Origin: Ignavibacteriales bacterium
Lineage (GTDB): Bacteria > Bacteroidota > Ignavibacteria > Ignavibacteriales > Ignavibacteriaceae
Length of the DNA stretch: 7,312 nt
Direction: 5' to 3'
Assembly: GCA_003142915.1 (NCBI GenBank)
Contig: PLNZ01000191.1
Span: 1-7,312, forward strand
In this document: positions 1 through 5,966 of the stretch, piece by piece
Layout: every line of letters begins with the position of its first letter
How positions within the stretch are numbered: the stretch's first letter is position 1
Notes under the pieces: generated by a model
Seen by the model: only the letters and a program-made list of their open reading frames with translations
Database searches by the model: none
Told to the model about the DNA's origin: nothing
Made by a program: the position numbers and the translations under genes

Positions 1-1263
1 GAACTTACTGCTAAAATTGAAAAGCACGAACCTTCAAAAATATTCAGATGGCTGATATTATTATTTGTCAGCCTGGCTATGTTTGGTAATTATTATGTTT
101 ATGACAGCATCAGCCCGCTGGCGGACTTGCTTTCGAGGCAGCTTCATTTCTCAGATTCCGATATCGGCTTGCTAAATGCGATTTACAGCATTCCAAATGT
201 ATTCATGGTGCTTATCGGCGGAATAATAATAGACAAAATTGGGACAAGAATTTCAACTTTTATTTTTGCCGTTCTTTGTCTTTTAGGCGCTGCTATAACC
301 GCGTCTACCGGCTCCTTAACTATTATGGCTGCCGGACGTCTTGTTTTTGGCCTCGGGGCTGAATCTCTGATTGTTGCCGTTACAACGATAATGGGCAAAT
401 GGTTTAAAGGAAAAGAACTTTCCTTTGCATTTGGGTTAAACTTAACTCTTGCTCGGCTTGGTTCTTTTGCAGCATTGAATTCTCCAACCTGGGGAAAAGC
501 TTTTTATAATAATTGGCAGACTCCTCTTTTCGTTTCAACAGCCATAGCTACTATTTCTATTGTATCTGTTATAGTTTATTGGGGAATGGATATTTATGCA
601 GGCAAGAAATTTATTTTACGTGAAGCTGCCAAACAGGACGAAATTCACTTTAAAGAAATTTTCTCGTTCGGAAAATCGTACTGGTTTGTCGTACTGTTAT
701 GTGTAACTTTTTATTCGGGGATATTTCCTTTCCAAACATTTGCGGTCAAATTTTTTATGGAATCTCACGGAACTACGCGGGAATTCGGCGGCTTCCTTTC
801 AAGTATGCTTACGTTATCTGCTATGATATTAACCCCTCTGTTCGGGTTGTTTACAGATTATTTTGGTAAAAAATCATTGTTGATGATGATAGGATCCTTT
901 CTTTTGGTACCGGTTTACCTTTTAATGGCATATACAAAAGTTAATTTGTTTATCCCTATGGCAATGATGGGATTGTCATTCTCACTGATTCCGGCTGTTA
1001 TGTGGCCTTCCGTTACAATGATTGTTGACGAACCTAAACTTGGTACTGCTTACGGGCTAATGACAATGATACAGAATATCGGATTAGCAGGATTTAATTT
1101 ATTGATAGGCTGGGCAAACGATTTTAGCGGCGGTTACACTATGGGAATGTGGATATTTTCGATCCTCGGTTTTCTTGGAATGTTGTTCTCATATCTTCTC
1201 AGGAGATCGGAATTGGGGCCTAACGGGCACGGACTTGAAAAAGGGTTTTCTAATAATATCTGA
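1..1263 (+). CDS. MFS transporter, MFSD1-like (5' end outside window)
   Basis: Inner-membrane solute carrier of the major facilitator superfamily, 420 residues visible. The frame is open to base 1 and its first hydrophobic helix (about residues 16-36) begins before the first in-window ATG at base 79, so that ATG is internal and the true start lies upstream. About twelve hydrophobic segments are seen in two halves joined by a charged loop (about residues 197-222). The MFS motif A appears twice: GGIIIDKIGTR (about 73-83) and GLFTDYFGKK (about 282-291). The stretches GRLVFGLGAESL, KWFKGKELSFAFG and GTAYGLMTMIQNIGLA recall the MFSD1 group; animal MFSD1 is known as a lysosomal dipeptide carrier. 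That subfamily call is from memory of motifs, and the substrate here is unknown. MFS membership is secure. The short tail after the last helix is hydrophilic. No partner gene is visible, and the next gene lies 382 bp downstream. Confidence 0.92.
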   Translation, partial: ELTAKIEKHEPSKIFRWLILLFVSLAMFGNYYVYDSISPLADLLSRQLHFSDSDIGLLNAIYSIPNVFMVLIGGIIIDKIGTRISTFIFAVLCLLGAAITASTGSLTIMAAGRLVFGLGAESLIVAVTTIMGKWFKGKELSFAFGLNLTLARLGSFAALNSPTWGKAFYNNWQTPLFVSTAIATISIVSVIVYWGMDIYAGKKFILREAAKQDEIHFKEIFSFGKSYWFVVLLCVTFYSGIFPFQTFAVKFFMESHGTTREFGGFLSSMLTLSAMILTPLFGLFTDYFGKKSLLMMIGSFLLVPVYLLMAYTKVNLFIPMAMMGLSFSLIPAVMWPSVTMIVDEPKLGTAYGLMTMIQNIGLAGFNLLIGWANDFSGGYTMGMWIFSILGFLGMLFSYLLRRSELGPNGHGLEKGFSNNI

Positions 1264-1311
1264 TTGTTTTTCCCGGTAATATTAAACCCAAAAAATTCAT
1301 TAGAAATGAAT

Positions 1312-1338
1312 GTTTTACCGAAGGCCGCTTCGTAAAAC
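1312..1338. repeat. Hairpin with 11-bp stem
   Basis: GTTTTAC (1312-1318) and GAAG (1320-1323) pair with CTTC (1328-1331) and GTAAAAC (1332-1338) around a GCCG loop, leaving one bulged C at 1319. It is not followed by a T-run, so it is not a standard terminator of the upstream transporter gene. The 3' arm CGTAAAAC (1331-1338) can alternatively pair with GTTTTACG at 1353-1360. Confidence 0.55.
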
Positions 1339-1361
1339 TTAGAGATAACAACGTTTTACGA

Positions 1362-1377
1362 GCGGGGTTAACCCCGC
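1362..1377. repeat. Perfect 16-bp GC-rich palindrome
   Basis: GCGGGGTTAACCCCGC reads identically on both strands and stands out from the AT-rich surroundings. It follows directly on the alternative hairpin arm at 1353-1360. As RNA it could fold only with a very tight loop; as DNA it could be a dyad protein site or part of the surrounding repeat element. Function is unknown. Confidence 0.6.
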
Positions 1378-1596
1378 CAGGTTACATTTTTTATATTCGG
1401 CAAACTTGTGAACGTATTGTGCTAAAACTTATATACAAAGAATTGGCTAAAACCCGGCGCCCCGAAGGACAAATTTCCCTAATGGAAAATTTGGGTTAAA
1501 ACTATTTTACAAAATATAGATTGGGAAATGGATGGATATACTTAAAAATAAAAGCTATGTTACAAACCTGGATAAAGGTCATTTATTTTATAGTTC

Positions 1597-1611
1597 TATA
1601 TGAGTCATATA
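1597..1611. promoter_or_regulatory. 15-base palindrome upstream of barrel gene, possible operator
   Basis: TATATGA-G-TCATATA is a perfect inverted repeat with a single central base, centred 42 bp before the start codon at 1646. The position suits an operator or promoter-overlapping site. It is AT-rich, so chance is possible. No cognate regulator is encoded in the window. Confidence 0.3.
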
Positions 1612-1619
1612 TTGTAAGT

Positions 1620-1642
1620 TAATCGTACATTCGATTAGAGGA
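1620..1642 (+). promoter_or_regulatory. Leader hairpin abutting the Shine-Dalgarno-like AGAGGA
   Basis: TAATCG (1620-1625) pairs with CGATTA (1632-1637) around a 6-base loop. The purine-rich AGAGGA (1637-1642) begins at the last base of the stem and lies 3 bases before the ATG at 1646. The ribosome site supports this start but its spacing is tight, so the hairpin might modulate access to it. Confidence 0.3.
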
Positions 1643-1645
1643 TTT

Positions 1646-2413
1646 ATGTTCCGGAAAAATTCAGTTCTTCTATTGTTCGTTATATCAATTATTCTTCTTC
1701 CGGGTTCTTCCAAATGCCAGTCCTTTGGATTCGGGTGTTTAGGGTTCGTAAGCGGATACGGCGGATATAGTTATCAAAAATATGATGCTGTTGGTTTAAA
1801 TAATTATGTAAATGCGTTCAATGAGTACTATAAAAGTTCTCTTTCATCTCCAATGGGGAGTTTTAATACTGAAACCGGCTATAGAGTAGGTATTAATTTT
1901 TTTAGAGCAAATATTAGTGGTTTTATTCTTACTACGAAAGGTTTCTATCAATACTTAACTGAGAAAAATTCCGCAACAATAAACTCTACCGGCGGCAGTT
2001 CAAATGCAATTTTTGAACTTGATTTAAAAAATTATGGTATTGGTTTGGACCTGGGAACTTCAATTTCAAATGCTTTAAGCTGGAAGGTAATTGATGCTGC
2101 TCTTCTTTATAACAGGGAAACTTTTACGGATACACGCAATTCTCCGGGACCTACAACCGTAGTTTTGGAATATAACAATGAAAAATATTTACTGGGATAT
2201 AACATTGGCACGGGATTCATTCTTCAAATTATTAAGCAATATATCAGTTTAGAAGGATCTGCGGGTTACACTGCTTTTTCTGTTGATAGAATGAAATCCG
2301 ATACCGGGCAGCCGATGCCTTTATCTGAAAATTCCCAGCAGCCAATGAGTAATTTTATTGAATCAGGCGGATTTAGTGCGGTCGTTCAGCTTAATATTGG
2401 CTTCCCTTTATAA
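1646..2413 (+). CDS. Exported probable outer-membrane beta-barrel protein
   Basis: A 255-residue protein not recognised at family level. Residues 1-25 form a signal peptide: basic MFRKN, a hydrophobic run LLLFVISIILL, then a polar end with likely signal peptidase I cleavage after Cys-Gln (24-25). The Cys at 24 is preceded by Lys, so there is no good lipobox. The mature part is rich in Gly, Tyr, Ser and Asn with alternating polar and apolar residues, as in beta-strands: GYGGYSYQKY (38-46), GYRVGINFF (78-86), YGIGLDLGTSI (130-140), YLLGYNIGTGFIL (181-193), ISLEGSAGYTAFSV (200-213), and a last strand FSAVVQLNIGFPL. It ends in Leu rather than the usual terminal Phe. An outer-membrane barrel or surface protein is inferred from this pattern. 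It appears to be monocistronic, flanked by gaps of 382 and 298 bp. Confidence 0.8.
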   Translation: MFRKNSVLLLFVISIILLPGSSKCQSFGFGCLGFVSGYGGYSYQKYDAVGLNNYVNAFNEYYKSSLSSPMGSFNTETGYRVGINFFRANISGFILTTKGFYQYLTEKNSATINSTGGSSNAIFELDLKNYGIGLDLGTSISNALSWKVIDAALLYNRETFTDTRNSPGPTTVVLEYNNEKYLLGYNIGTGFILQIIKQYISLEGSAGYTAFSVDRMKSDTGQPMPLSENSQQPMSNFIESGGFSAVVQLNIGFPL

Positions 2414-2478
2414 TTACAAGTATCCCTTCCCTTGAAGTATTACAGCTATTGTTTAATGATTTTGTATGTGCAATGAAA

Positions 2479-2499
2479 GCCTGTCTGGCAGGTAGGCGG
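2479..2499. repeat. GC-rich interspersed repeat, copy 1
   Basis: A 21-base GC-rich island starting GCCTGTCTGGCAGG and ending TAGGCGG in AT-rich intergenic DNA. Internal dyads are CCTG/CAGG (2480-2483 with 2489-2492) and GCCT/AGGC (2479-2482 with 2494-2497). It shares the GCCTGTC beginning with the island at 4253-4272. Short repeats of this style are frequent between genes in Bacteroidota. The rest of the 298-bp gap (2414-2711) is AT-rich and shows no gene; it must hold the def promoter, which I cannot place with confidence. Confidence 0.45.
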
Positions 2500-2701
2500 T
2501 AAGATAAGAATATATACCTCCTTGGTTGAGTTATCAGTTTATGGCAATGGTTTTTATTTGAAGTGCTTATATTAAGATATTGCTCTCCTTCACTTTATTA
2601 TTCATTTCATTTTACTTAATTTCGTAAATAAATAAAACAATTATACTTTTTACCCAAATTGAACCTGTTTTATAGGAAATCTAAGTAATTAAGTAATTTT
2701 C

Positions 2702-2706
2702 AGGAG
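2702..2706 (+). promoter_or_regulatory. Shine-Dalgarno site of def
   Basis: AGGAG lies 5 bases before the ATG at 2712. It is the clearest ribosome-binding site in the window and fixes the def start codon. Confidence 0.75.
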
Positions 2707-2711
2707 TAATA

Positions 2712-3287
2712 ATGGCACTTTTACCTGTAACCTTAATTGGCGATAAAATATTAAGAAAAAAAGCTTCTTTAGTTAAAGACGTAAATGTTAAAGCTATTGA
2801 ACTTATTAGAGATATGTTTGAAACTATGCGGAATGCAAAAGGGATAGGTTTGGCTGCCAACCAGGTTGGCGCTGACAAATCAATTTTTATTGCCGATATT
2901 TCTGTTGTTGAAGGGCATGAGGATGCAAAACCATTGGTATTTATTAACCCCGTGATTACGGAACTTTCGGAAGAGAAAATTTGTATGGAGGAAGGATGTT
3001 TAAGTATTCCGGATATTCGCTCCGAAATAGATAGAGCCGAAAAGATTACCATAATATATAAAGATACGGATTTTAAAAACCAAACTCTTCAAACTGGTGG
3101 CTTGCTTGCAAGAGTAATTCAGCATGAATATGATCATTTGCAGGGTATCCTTTTTACAGATTTAATCAGCAGCGATATTAAGAAGAAAATAAATAAAGAT
3201 ATTATTAAAATTAAAAAACGAAAAATTGAAATACAGTATCCTGTTTCGGAGGGCATAGATTACCAGCTTTTTTCAAATAAGTATTGA
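2712..3287 (+). CDS. def: Peptide deformylase
   Basis: Metal-dependent cytoplasmic enzyme that removes the N-formyl group from the initiator methionine of new proteins (EC 3.5.1.88). All three family motifs are intact in 191 residues: motif 1 GIGLAANQ (44-51) with the catalytic Gln51, motif 2 EGCLS (94-98) with metal ligand Cys96, and motif 3 HEYDH (138-142) with ligands His138 and His142 and the catalytic Glu139. The start ALLPVTLIGDKILRKKA is typical for bacterial deformylases. The protein is slightly longer than the roughly 170-residue E. coli enzyme because of a Lys/Ile-rich tail (about 154-176: SSDIKKKINKDIIKIKKRK), probably a basic C-terminal helix. The stop codon is one base before the fmt start, so the two are surely co-transcribed and probably translationally coupled. 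Confidence 0.97.
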   Translation: MALLPVTLIGDKILRKKASLVKDVNVKAIELIRDMFETMRNAKGIGLAANQVGADKSIFIADISVVEGHEDAKPLVFINPVITELSEEKICMEEGCLSIPDIRSEIDRAEKITIIYKDTDFKNQTLQTGGLLARVIQHEYDHLQGILFTDLISSDIKKKINKDIIKIKKRKIEIQYPVSEGIDYQLFSNKY

Positions 3288-3288
3288 T

Positions 3289-4188
3289 ATGAATATAATT
3301 TTTATGGGAACTCCCGATTTTGCCGTTCCCGCCCTCAAAGCTCTTGTGGAAAGCAGCCATTCTGTAATTGCAGTCGTAACCGGAGAGGATAAAGAAAGAG
3401 GAAGAGGCCGGAAATTAACATATACGCCTGTAAAAGAATTTGCTCTTGAGAATAAGATACCTGTGCTTCAGCCTAAAAAGCTTAAAGATGAAAATTTTAT
3501 TAGCAGGCTTAAAGAATTAAATGCCGATCTTTACGTTATAGTGGCATTCAGAATATTACCCGTTGAAGTATTCACAATTCCTTCAAAAGGCGCTTTCAAT
3601 CTTCACGGTTCTATTTTACCCAAATATAGGGGCGCAGCGCCGATTCAGTGGGCATTAATAAACGGCGATAAAGAAACCGGCGTTACTACATTTATGCTGG
3701 AGCAGAAAGTTGATACGGGCAATATCATTCTTCAGGAAAAAATAAAAATAGAAAATGGGGATGACTTTGGTACCCTGCATGATAAACTAAGTTTACTCGG
3801 TGTGGAGGTCGTATCAAAAACAGTTTCTTTAATAGATAAAGGGAACATTAAACTTCTGAAGCAGGATGATTCACTGTCTTCACCAGCACCAAAGATAACT
3901 AAAGAATTAACAGAAATTAATTGGAACAAATCAGCAGAAAATATTCACAATTTAATAAGAGGGCTTTCGCCTTATCCAGGCGCATCCTTTATGCTCAGAG
4001 ATAAGGTAATAAAAATATTTAAATCTAAAGTTAGCAAGGAATCTTGTTGTCCCGGCGAATTTATACAAACAAAACATTCACTAATTATAGGCTGCGGGAA
4101 GGATTCCCTGAATATACTTGAACTTCAACAGGAAGGGAAAAAGCGCCTAAAGATTGAAGAATTTTTGAGAGGGTTTAATTTCATTTGA
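3289..4188 (+). CDS. fmt: Methionyl-tRNA formyltransferase
   Basis: Transfers a formyl group from 10-formyltetrahydrofolate to initiator Met-tRNA (EC 2.1.2.9), the step that Def later reverses on the finished peptide. At 299 residues it is close to the usual 310 or so. The N-terminal MNIIFMGTPDFAVPAL is the family's canonical beginning, which confirms the start. The catalytic domain carries the basic loop RGRGRKLTYTPVKEFA (38-52), the formyl-transfer core FNLHGSILPKYRGAAPIQWA (103-122) with Asn104 and His106, and VDTGNI (141-146) with Asp142, the expected Asn/His/Asp set. The C-terminal tRNA-binding domain begins near 208 with INWNKSAENIHNLIRGLSPYPGA and ends KRLKIEEFLRGF. It lacks a strong Shine-Dalgarno site, and ATG follows the def stop by one base, fitting coupled translation. 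Downstream lies an AT-rich stem-loop. Confidence 0.97.
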   Translation: MNIIFMGTPDFAVPALKALVESSHSVIAVVTGEDKERGRGRKLTYTPVKEFALENKIPVLQPKKLKDENFISRLKELNADLYVIVAFRILPVEVFTIPSKGAFNLHGSILPKYRGAAPIQWALINGDKETGVTTFMLEQKVDTGNIILQEKIKIENGDDFGTLHDKLSLLGVEVVSKTVSLIDKGNIKLLKQDDSLSSPAPKITKELTEINWNKSAENIHNLIRGLSPYPGASFMLRDKVIKIFKSKVSKESCCPGEFIQTKHSLIIGCGKDSLNILELQQEGKKRLKIEEFLRGFNFI

Positions 4189-4202
4189 CCCTTTTTTAAT
4201 AA

Positions 4203-4230
4203 TTAATAACTCATGTTACGCAGTTATTAA
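4203..4230. terminator. AT-rich stem-loop after fmt, weak terminator candidate
   Basis: TTAATAACT (4203-4211) pairs perfectly over 9 bp with AGTTATTAA (4222-4230) around a 10-base loop, 15 bases after the fmt stop. The following AATTTTATTAAAT is AT-rich but is not a clean T-run, and the stem has only one G-C pair, so termination would be weak. It could also be an edge of a decayed mobile element. Confidence 0.3.
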
Positions 4231-4252
4231 AATTTTATTAAATAACCTCGAG

Positions 4253-4272
4253 GCCTGTCCGCCGCTAGGAGG
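4253..4272. repeat. GC-rich interspersed repeat, copy 2
   Basis: A 20-base GC-rich island starting GCCTGTCCGCCGCTAGGAGG, with a hairpin CCGCC-GCTA-GGAGG that pairs except for one mismatch. It shares the GCCTGTC start with the island at 2479-2499 but differs after that, so it may belong to the same family or a sister family of short intergenic repeats. Confidence 0.4.
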
Positions 4273-4280
4273 ATTAGTAG

Positions 4281-4507
4281 AAAAACGATCCCAATAATAA
4301 ACCCTTCCTGAACCCCGGTGAAATAGTGCATTTATCAATAGTTCACCATGCCGCATATACCGGTATCCTTACGAAAGTGTAATATTGGTAGTTACCGATA
4401 ATGTCAGTTCTGAAAAGATTAATTACTTAAATGCATTAGCCGGAAATGCGATATCAGGCAAGTCTTTTCATTTTCCTACTAATTCAGGGGAATTCTCTGT
4501 AAATTAA
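4281..4507 (+). pseudogene. Probable 3' remnant of a lost gene
   Basis: Two overlapping open stretches in different frames look coding but have no usable start. One (4281-4379) reads through NPGEIVHLSIVHHAAYTGI and stops at 4380-4382. The other (open from 4322, stop TAA 4505-4507) includes ESVILVVTDNVSSEKINYLN and then ALAGNAISGKSFHFPTNSGE, a well-balanced protein-like composition with no in-frame ATG. A single frameshift near 4370-4380 would join them into one tail. I do not recognise the family; ILVVTDN resembles a buried beta-strand with a turn. It lies between fmt and the PLP-enzyme gene and starts just after a repeat, fitting deletion of most of a gene. The alternative is chance open frames in AT-rich DNA. 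Confidence 0.35.
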
Positions 4508-4545
4508 TCTCAAATATTTTAAGAATTTTTTTTGGAATTACAAAA

Positions 4546-5874
4546 ATGGAAAAGCAAGATTTGCCTAAAAAGGAAGATAATTCTATTGATGAAACAAAAT
4601 ATTCCATAGAGACAAATTTAATCTATGGAAAAAATGTCTCTAAAAAATGGGATTATTCTCATCACGTTCTTCCCCCTATTTCTTCTTCAGTCTTTTACAG
4701 GCTTGATTCGGTTGAAAGGGGAGCAGAGGGGTTCACTGAATTTGCAAATTCACCGGCGTCAGGTGAAGATCCAAAACCAATATATATTTATGATAGGTTA
4801 GGGGAACCAAATAAGGACATGCTTGAAGAAAATTTAGCTTATGTTGAGAAAGGGGATATTGCTGTTACATTTGCCACAGGTATGGGAGCAATTTCCGCTG
4901 TTATGGGAATATTAACAAAATCCGGGGACGAAGTAATAGCACACCATACTTTGTATGGATGTACGTACTCTCTGTTTGTTAACTGGTATCCTCGGTATAA
5001 TATTAAGATAAATTTAGTTGATTTAACAAATGAAGAAAATCTTTTGAAATCAATAAATAAAAAAACTAAAGTGATTTACTTTGAGTCTCCTTCAAATCCA
5101 AACCTTGACATTATTAACATTAGATCAGTCAGAAATATTATTGACCATGTTAATAAAGACAGGGAAGAAACAGACAAAATAAAGATTGTCGTTGATAATA
5201 CATTTGCTACCCCATACTGCCAGCGTCCCATTGAACTTGGAGCAAATTTTAGCGTAAATTCTTTGACTAAAGGCATCGGAGGGTTTGGCACTGACATGGG
5301 CGGTGTTGTCGTCGGAAAAAAGAAGTATAGAGACATGCTTTTATTATATAGAAAAGATTTTGGCGCAGTTCTAAATAACAGGAGCGCCTGGACTGTTACA
5401 ACCTATGGCTTGCCGACTCTGCATATAAGATTAAGGCAGCAAATTAAATCTGCTCAAAAAATAGCTGAATATCTTAATAAACACCCCAAAGTTGAGTTTG
5501 TCAACTATCCCGGCTTACCGGATTCTAAATATTATGAAATTGCCAAAAGGCAAATGGTAGACTTTAACGGAAACTTTGCTCCCGGCAGCTTATTATATTT
5601 TGTTCTTAAAGGAACATCTCCTTTGGATAGTAAGGAAAAAGCTAAAATGTTTATGAATATTGCAGCGAAAAAAGCCTATACAATGACTCTTGCGGTTAGC
5701 CTGGGGCATATAAGAACTTTGATCGAGCACCCTGCTTCCATGACACATTCTATGGTCCCGATTGAAAAGCTGCTGGAATATAAGATAGACCCCGGAGGTA
5801 TTAGACTCGCAGCCGGTATTGAAAATACAGACGATGTACTTTTGGATTTAGCGGAATGTTTAAGTACAATTTAA
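4546..5874 (+). CDS. PLP-dependent trans-sulfuration enzyme, methionine gamma-lyase-like
   Basis: Cytoplasmic Cys/Met-metabolism PLP enzyme (fold type I), 442 residues against about 400 for the family. Seen: YDRLGEPN (82-89) with the phosphate-binding Tyr82 and Arg84 from the neighbouring subunit, TGMGAISA (111-118), LYGCTY (136-141), ESPSNP (180-185), DNTFATPYCQRP (217-228) with Asp217 for the cofactor ring, NSLTKGIGG (238-246) with Schiff-base Lys242, SLGHIRTLIEHPASMTHS (385-402) and GIRLAAGIE (418-426) with substrate-carboxylate Arg420. Cys139 and Lys270-Asp271 fall where Pseudomonas putida methionine gamma-lyase has Cys116 and Lys240-Asp241, which favours cleavage of methionine to methanethiol, 2-oxobutanoate and ammonia. 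Cystathionine lyase/synthase or O-acetylhomoserine sulfhydrylase activity is not excluded. The length excess is a polar N-terminal tail and an insert near 203-212. The start is the first ATG; upstream GGAA is a weak ribosome site. Confidence 0.93.
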   Translation: MEKQDLPKKEDNSIDETKYSIETNLIYGKNVSKKWDYSHHVLPPISSSVFYRLDSVERGAEGFTEFANSPASGEDPKPIYIYDRLGEPNKDMLEENLAYVEKGDIAVTFATGMGAISAVMGILTKSGDEVIAHHTLYGCTYSLFVNWYPRYNIKINLVDLTNEENLLKSINKKTKVIYFESPSNPNLDIINIRSVRNIIDHVNKDREETDKIKIVVDNTFATPYCQRPIELGANFSVNSLTKGIGGFGTDMGGVVVGKKKYRDMLLLYRKDFGAVLNNRSAWTVTTYGLPTLHIRLRQQIKSAQKIAEYLNKHPKVEFVNYPGLPDSKYYEIAKRQMVDFNGNFAPGSLLYFVLKGTSPLDSKEKAKMFMNIAAKKAYTMTLAVSLGHIRTLIEHPASMTHSMVPIEKLLEYKIDPGGIRLAAGIENTDDVLLDLAECLSTI

Positions 5875-5887
5875 AGTGATTTCCATT

Positions 5888-5919
5888 TTTGATGTTTGTT
5901 TCTGGCTCGCTTAAATTTG
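5888..5919 (+). promoter_or_regulatory. Bacteroidota-type promoter candidate
   Basis: TTTG (5888-5891), 20 bases, then TAAATTTG (5912-5919) fits the Bacteroidota housekeeping consensus TTTG / TAnnTTTG with normal spacing. Transcription would begin near 5925, giving a leader of about 40 bases before the ATG at 5967. This supports 5967 over the in-frame upstream codons at 5889 (TTG) and 5892 (ATG), and a transcript separate from the preceding PLP-enzyme gene. Confidence 0.4.
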
Positions 5920-5966
5920 AAAGAATATATGCGGTCTTTTTTTCTTCACATAAAAGAATATTGCTT

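Larger units (their letters stand above)
1279..1502. repeat. Inverted pair of REP-like hairpin units or MITE-like element
   Basis: The unit at 1279-1313 (+) and the reverse complement of 1469-1502 agree at 21 of 34 aligned positions. Shared blocks are AACCCAAA, the loop CATTAG and a terminal TGT. The outer edges TTAAACCCAAA (1282-1292) and TTTGGGTTAAA (1490-1500) are inverted copies matching at 10 of 11 positions. Each unit folds: ATTCATT/AATGAAT with a 3-base loop in the first, and a 9-bp stem with one G-T wobble and an ATTA loop in the second. The stems differ in sequence yet stay paired, which suggests selection or family variation. No transposase and no clear target-site duplication are seen. 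It could be a REP doublet or a small non-autonomous element. Confidence 0.5.
1264..1645. other. Repeat-rich intergenic region
   Basis: No coding potential was recognised in these 382 bases on either strand. The left two-thirds is crowded with inverted repeats, listed separately: two inverted copies of a hairpin unit at 1279-1313 and 1469-1502, a hairpin at 1312-1338 with an alternative partner at 1353-1360, and a perfect GC-rich palindrome at 1362-1377. The last 140 bases are AT-rich and hold a 15-base palindrome and a small hairpin just before the next gene, which is where its promoter and leader should lie. Confidence 0.7.

Noticed and set aside
2681..3052. Minus-strand open frame of 123 codons
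   Set aside because: It lies opposite def, whose three catalytic motifs are intact; the minus-strand product is low-complexity Ser/Ile-rich with no motif.
4212..4223. TGTTACGCAG resembling sequences near integron cassettes
   Set aside because: There is no attC fold, integrase or cassette array nearby; the match is a short loop sequence only.
4189..4545. Possible SAM riboswitch or MetJ-type control ahead of the methionine gamma-lyase-like gene
   Set aside because: I could not find the conserved SAM-riboswitch core or MetJ boxes; the region reads better as gene remnant plus repeats.
2712..5874. A methionine operon def-fmt-lyase
   Set aside because: The lyase gene is 357 bp from fmt, with a stem-loop, a repeat and a gene remnant between them; only def-fmt is tightly joined.
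5889..5966. N-terminal extension of the exported protein from TTG at 5889 or ATG at 5892
   Set aside because: It would bury the signal peptide behind 26 residues and run through a promoter-like stretch; 5967 is preferred.
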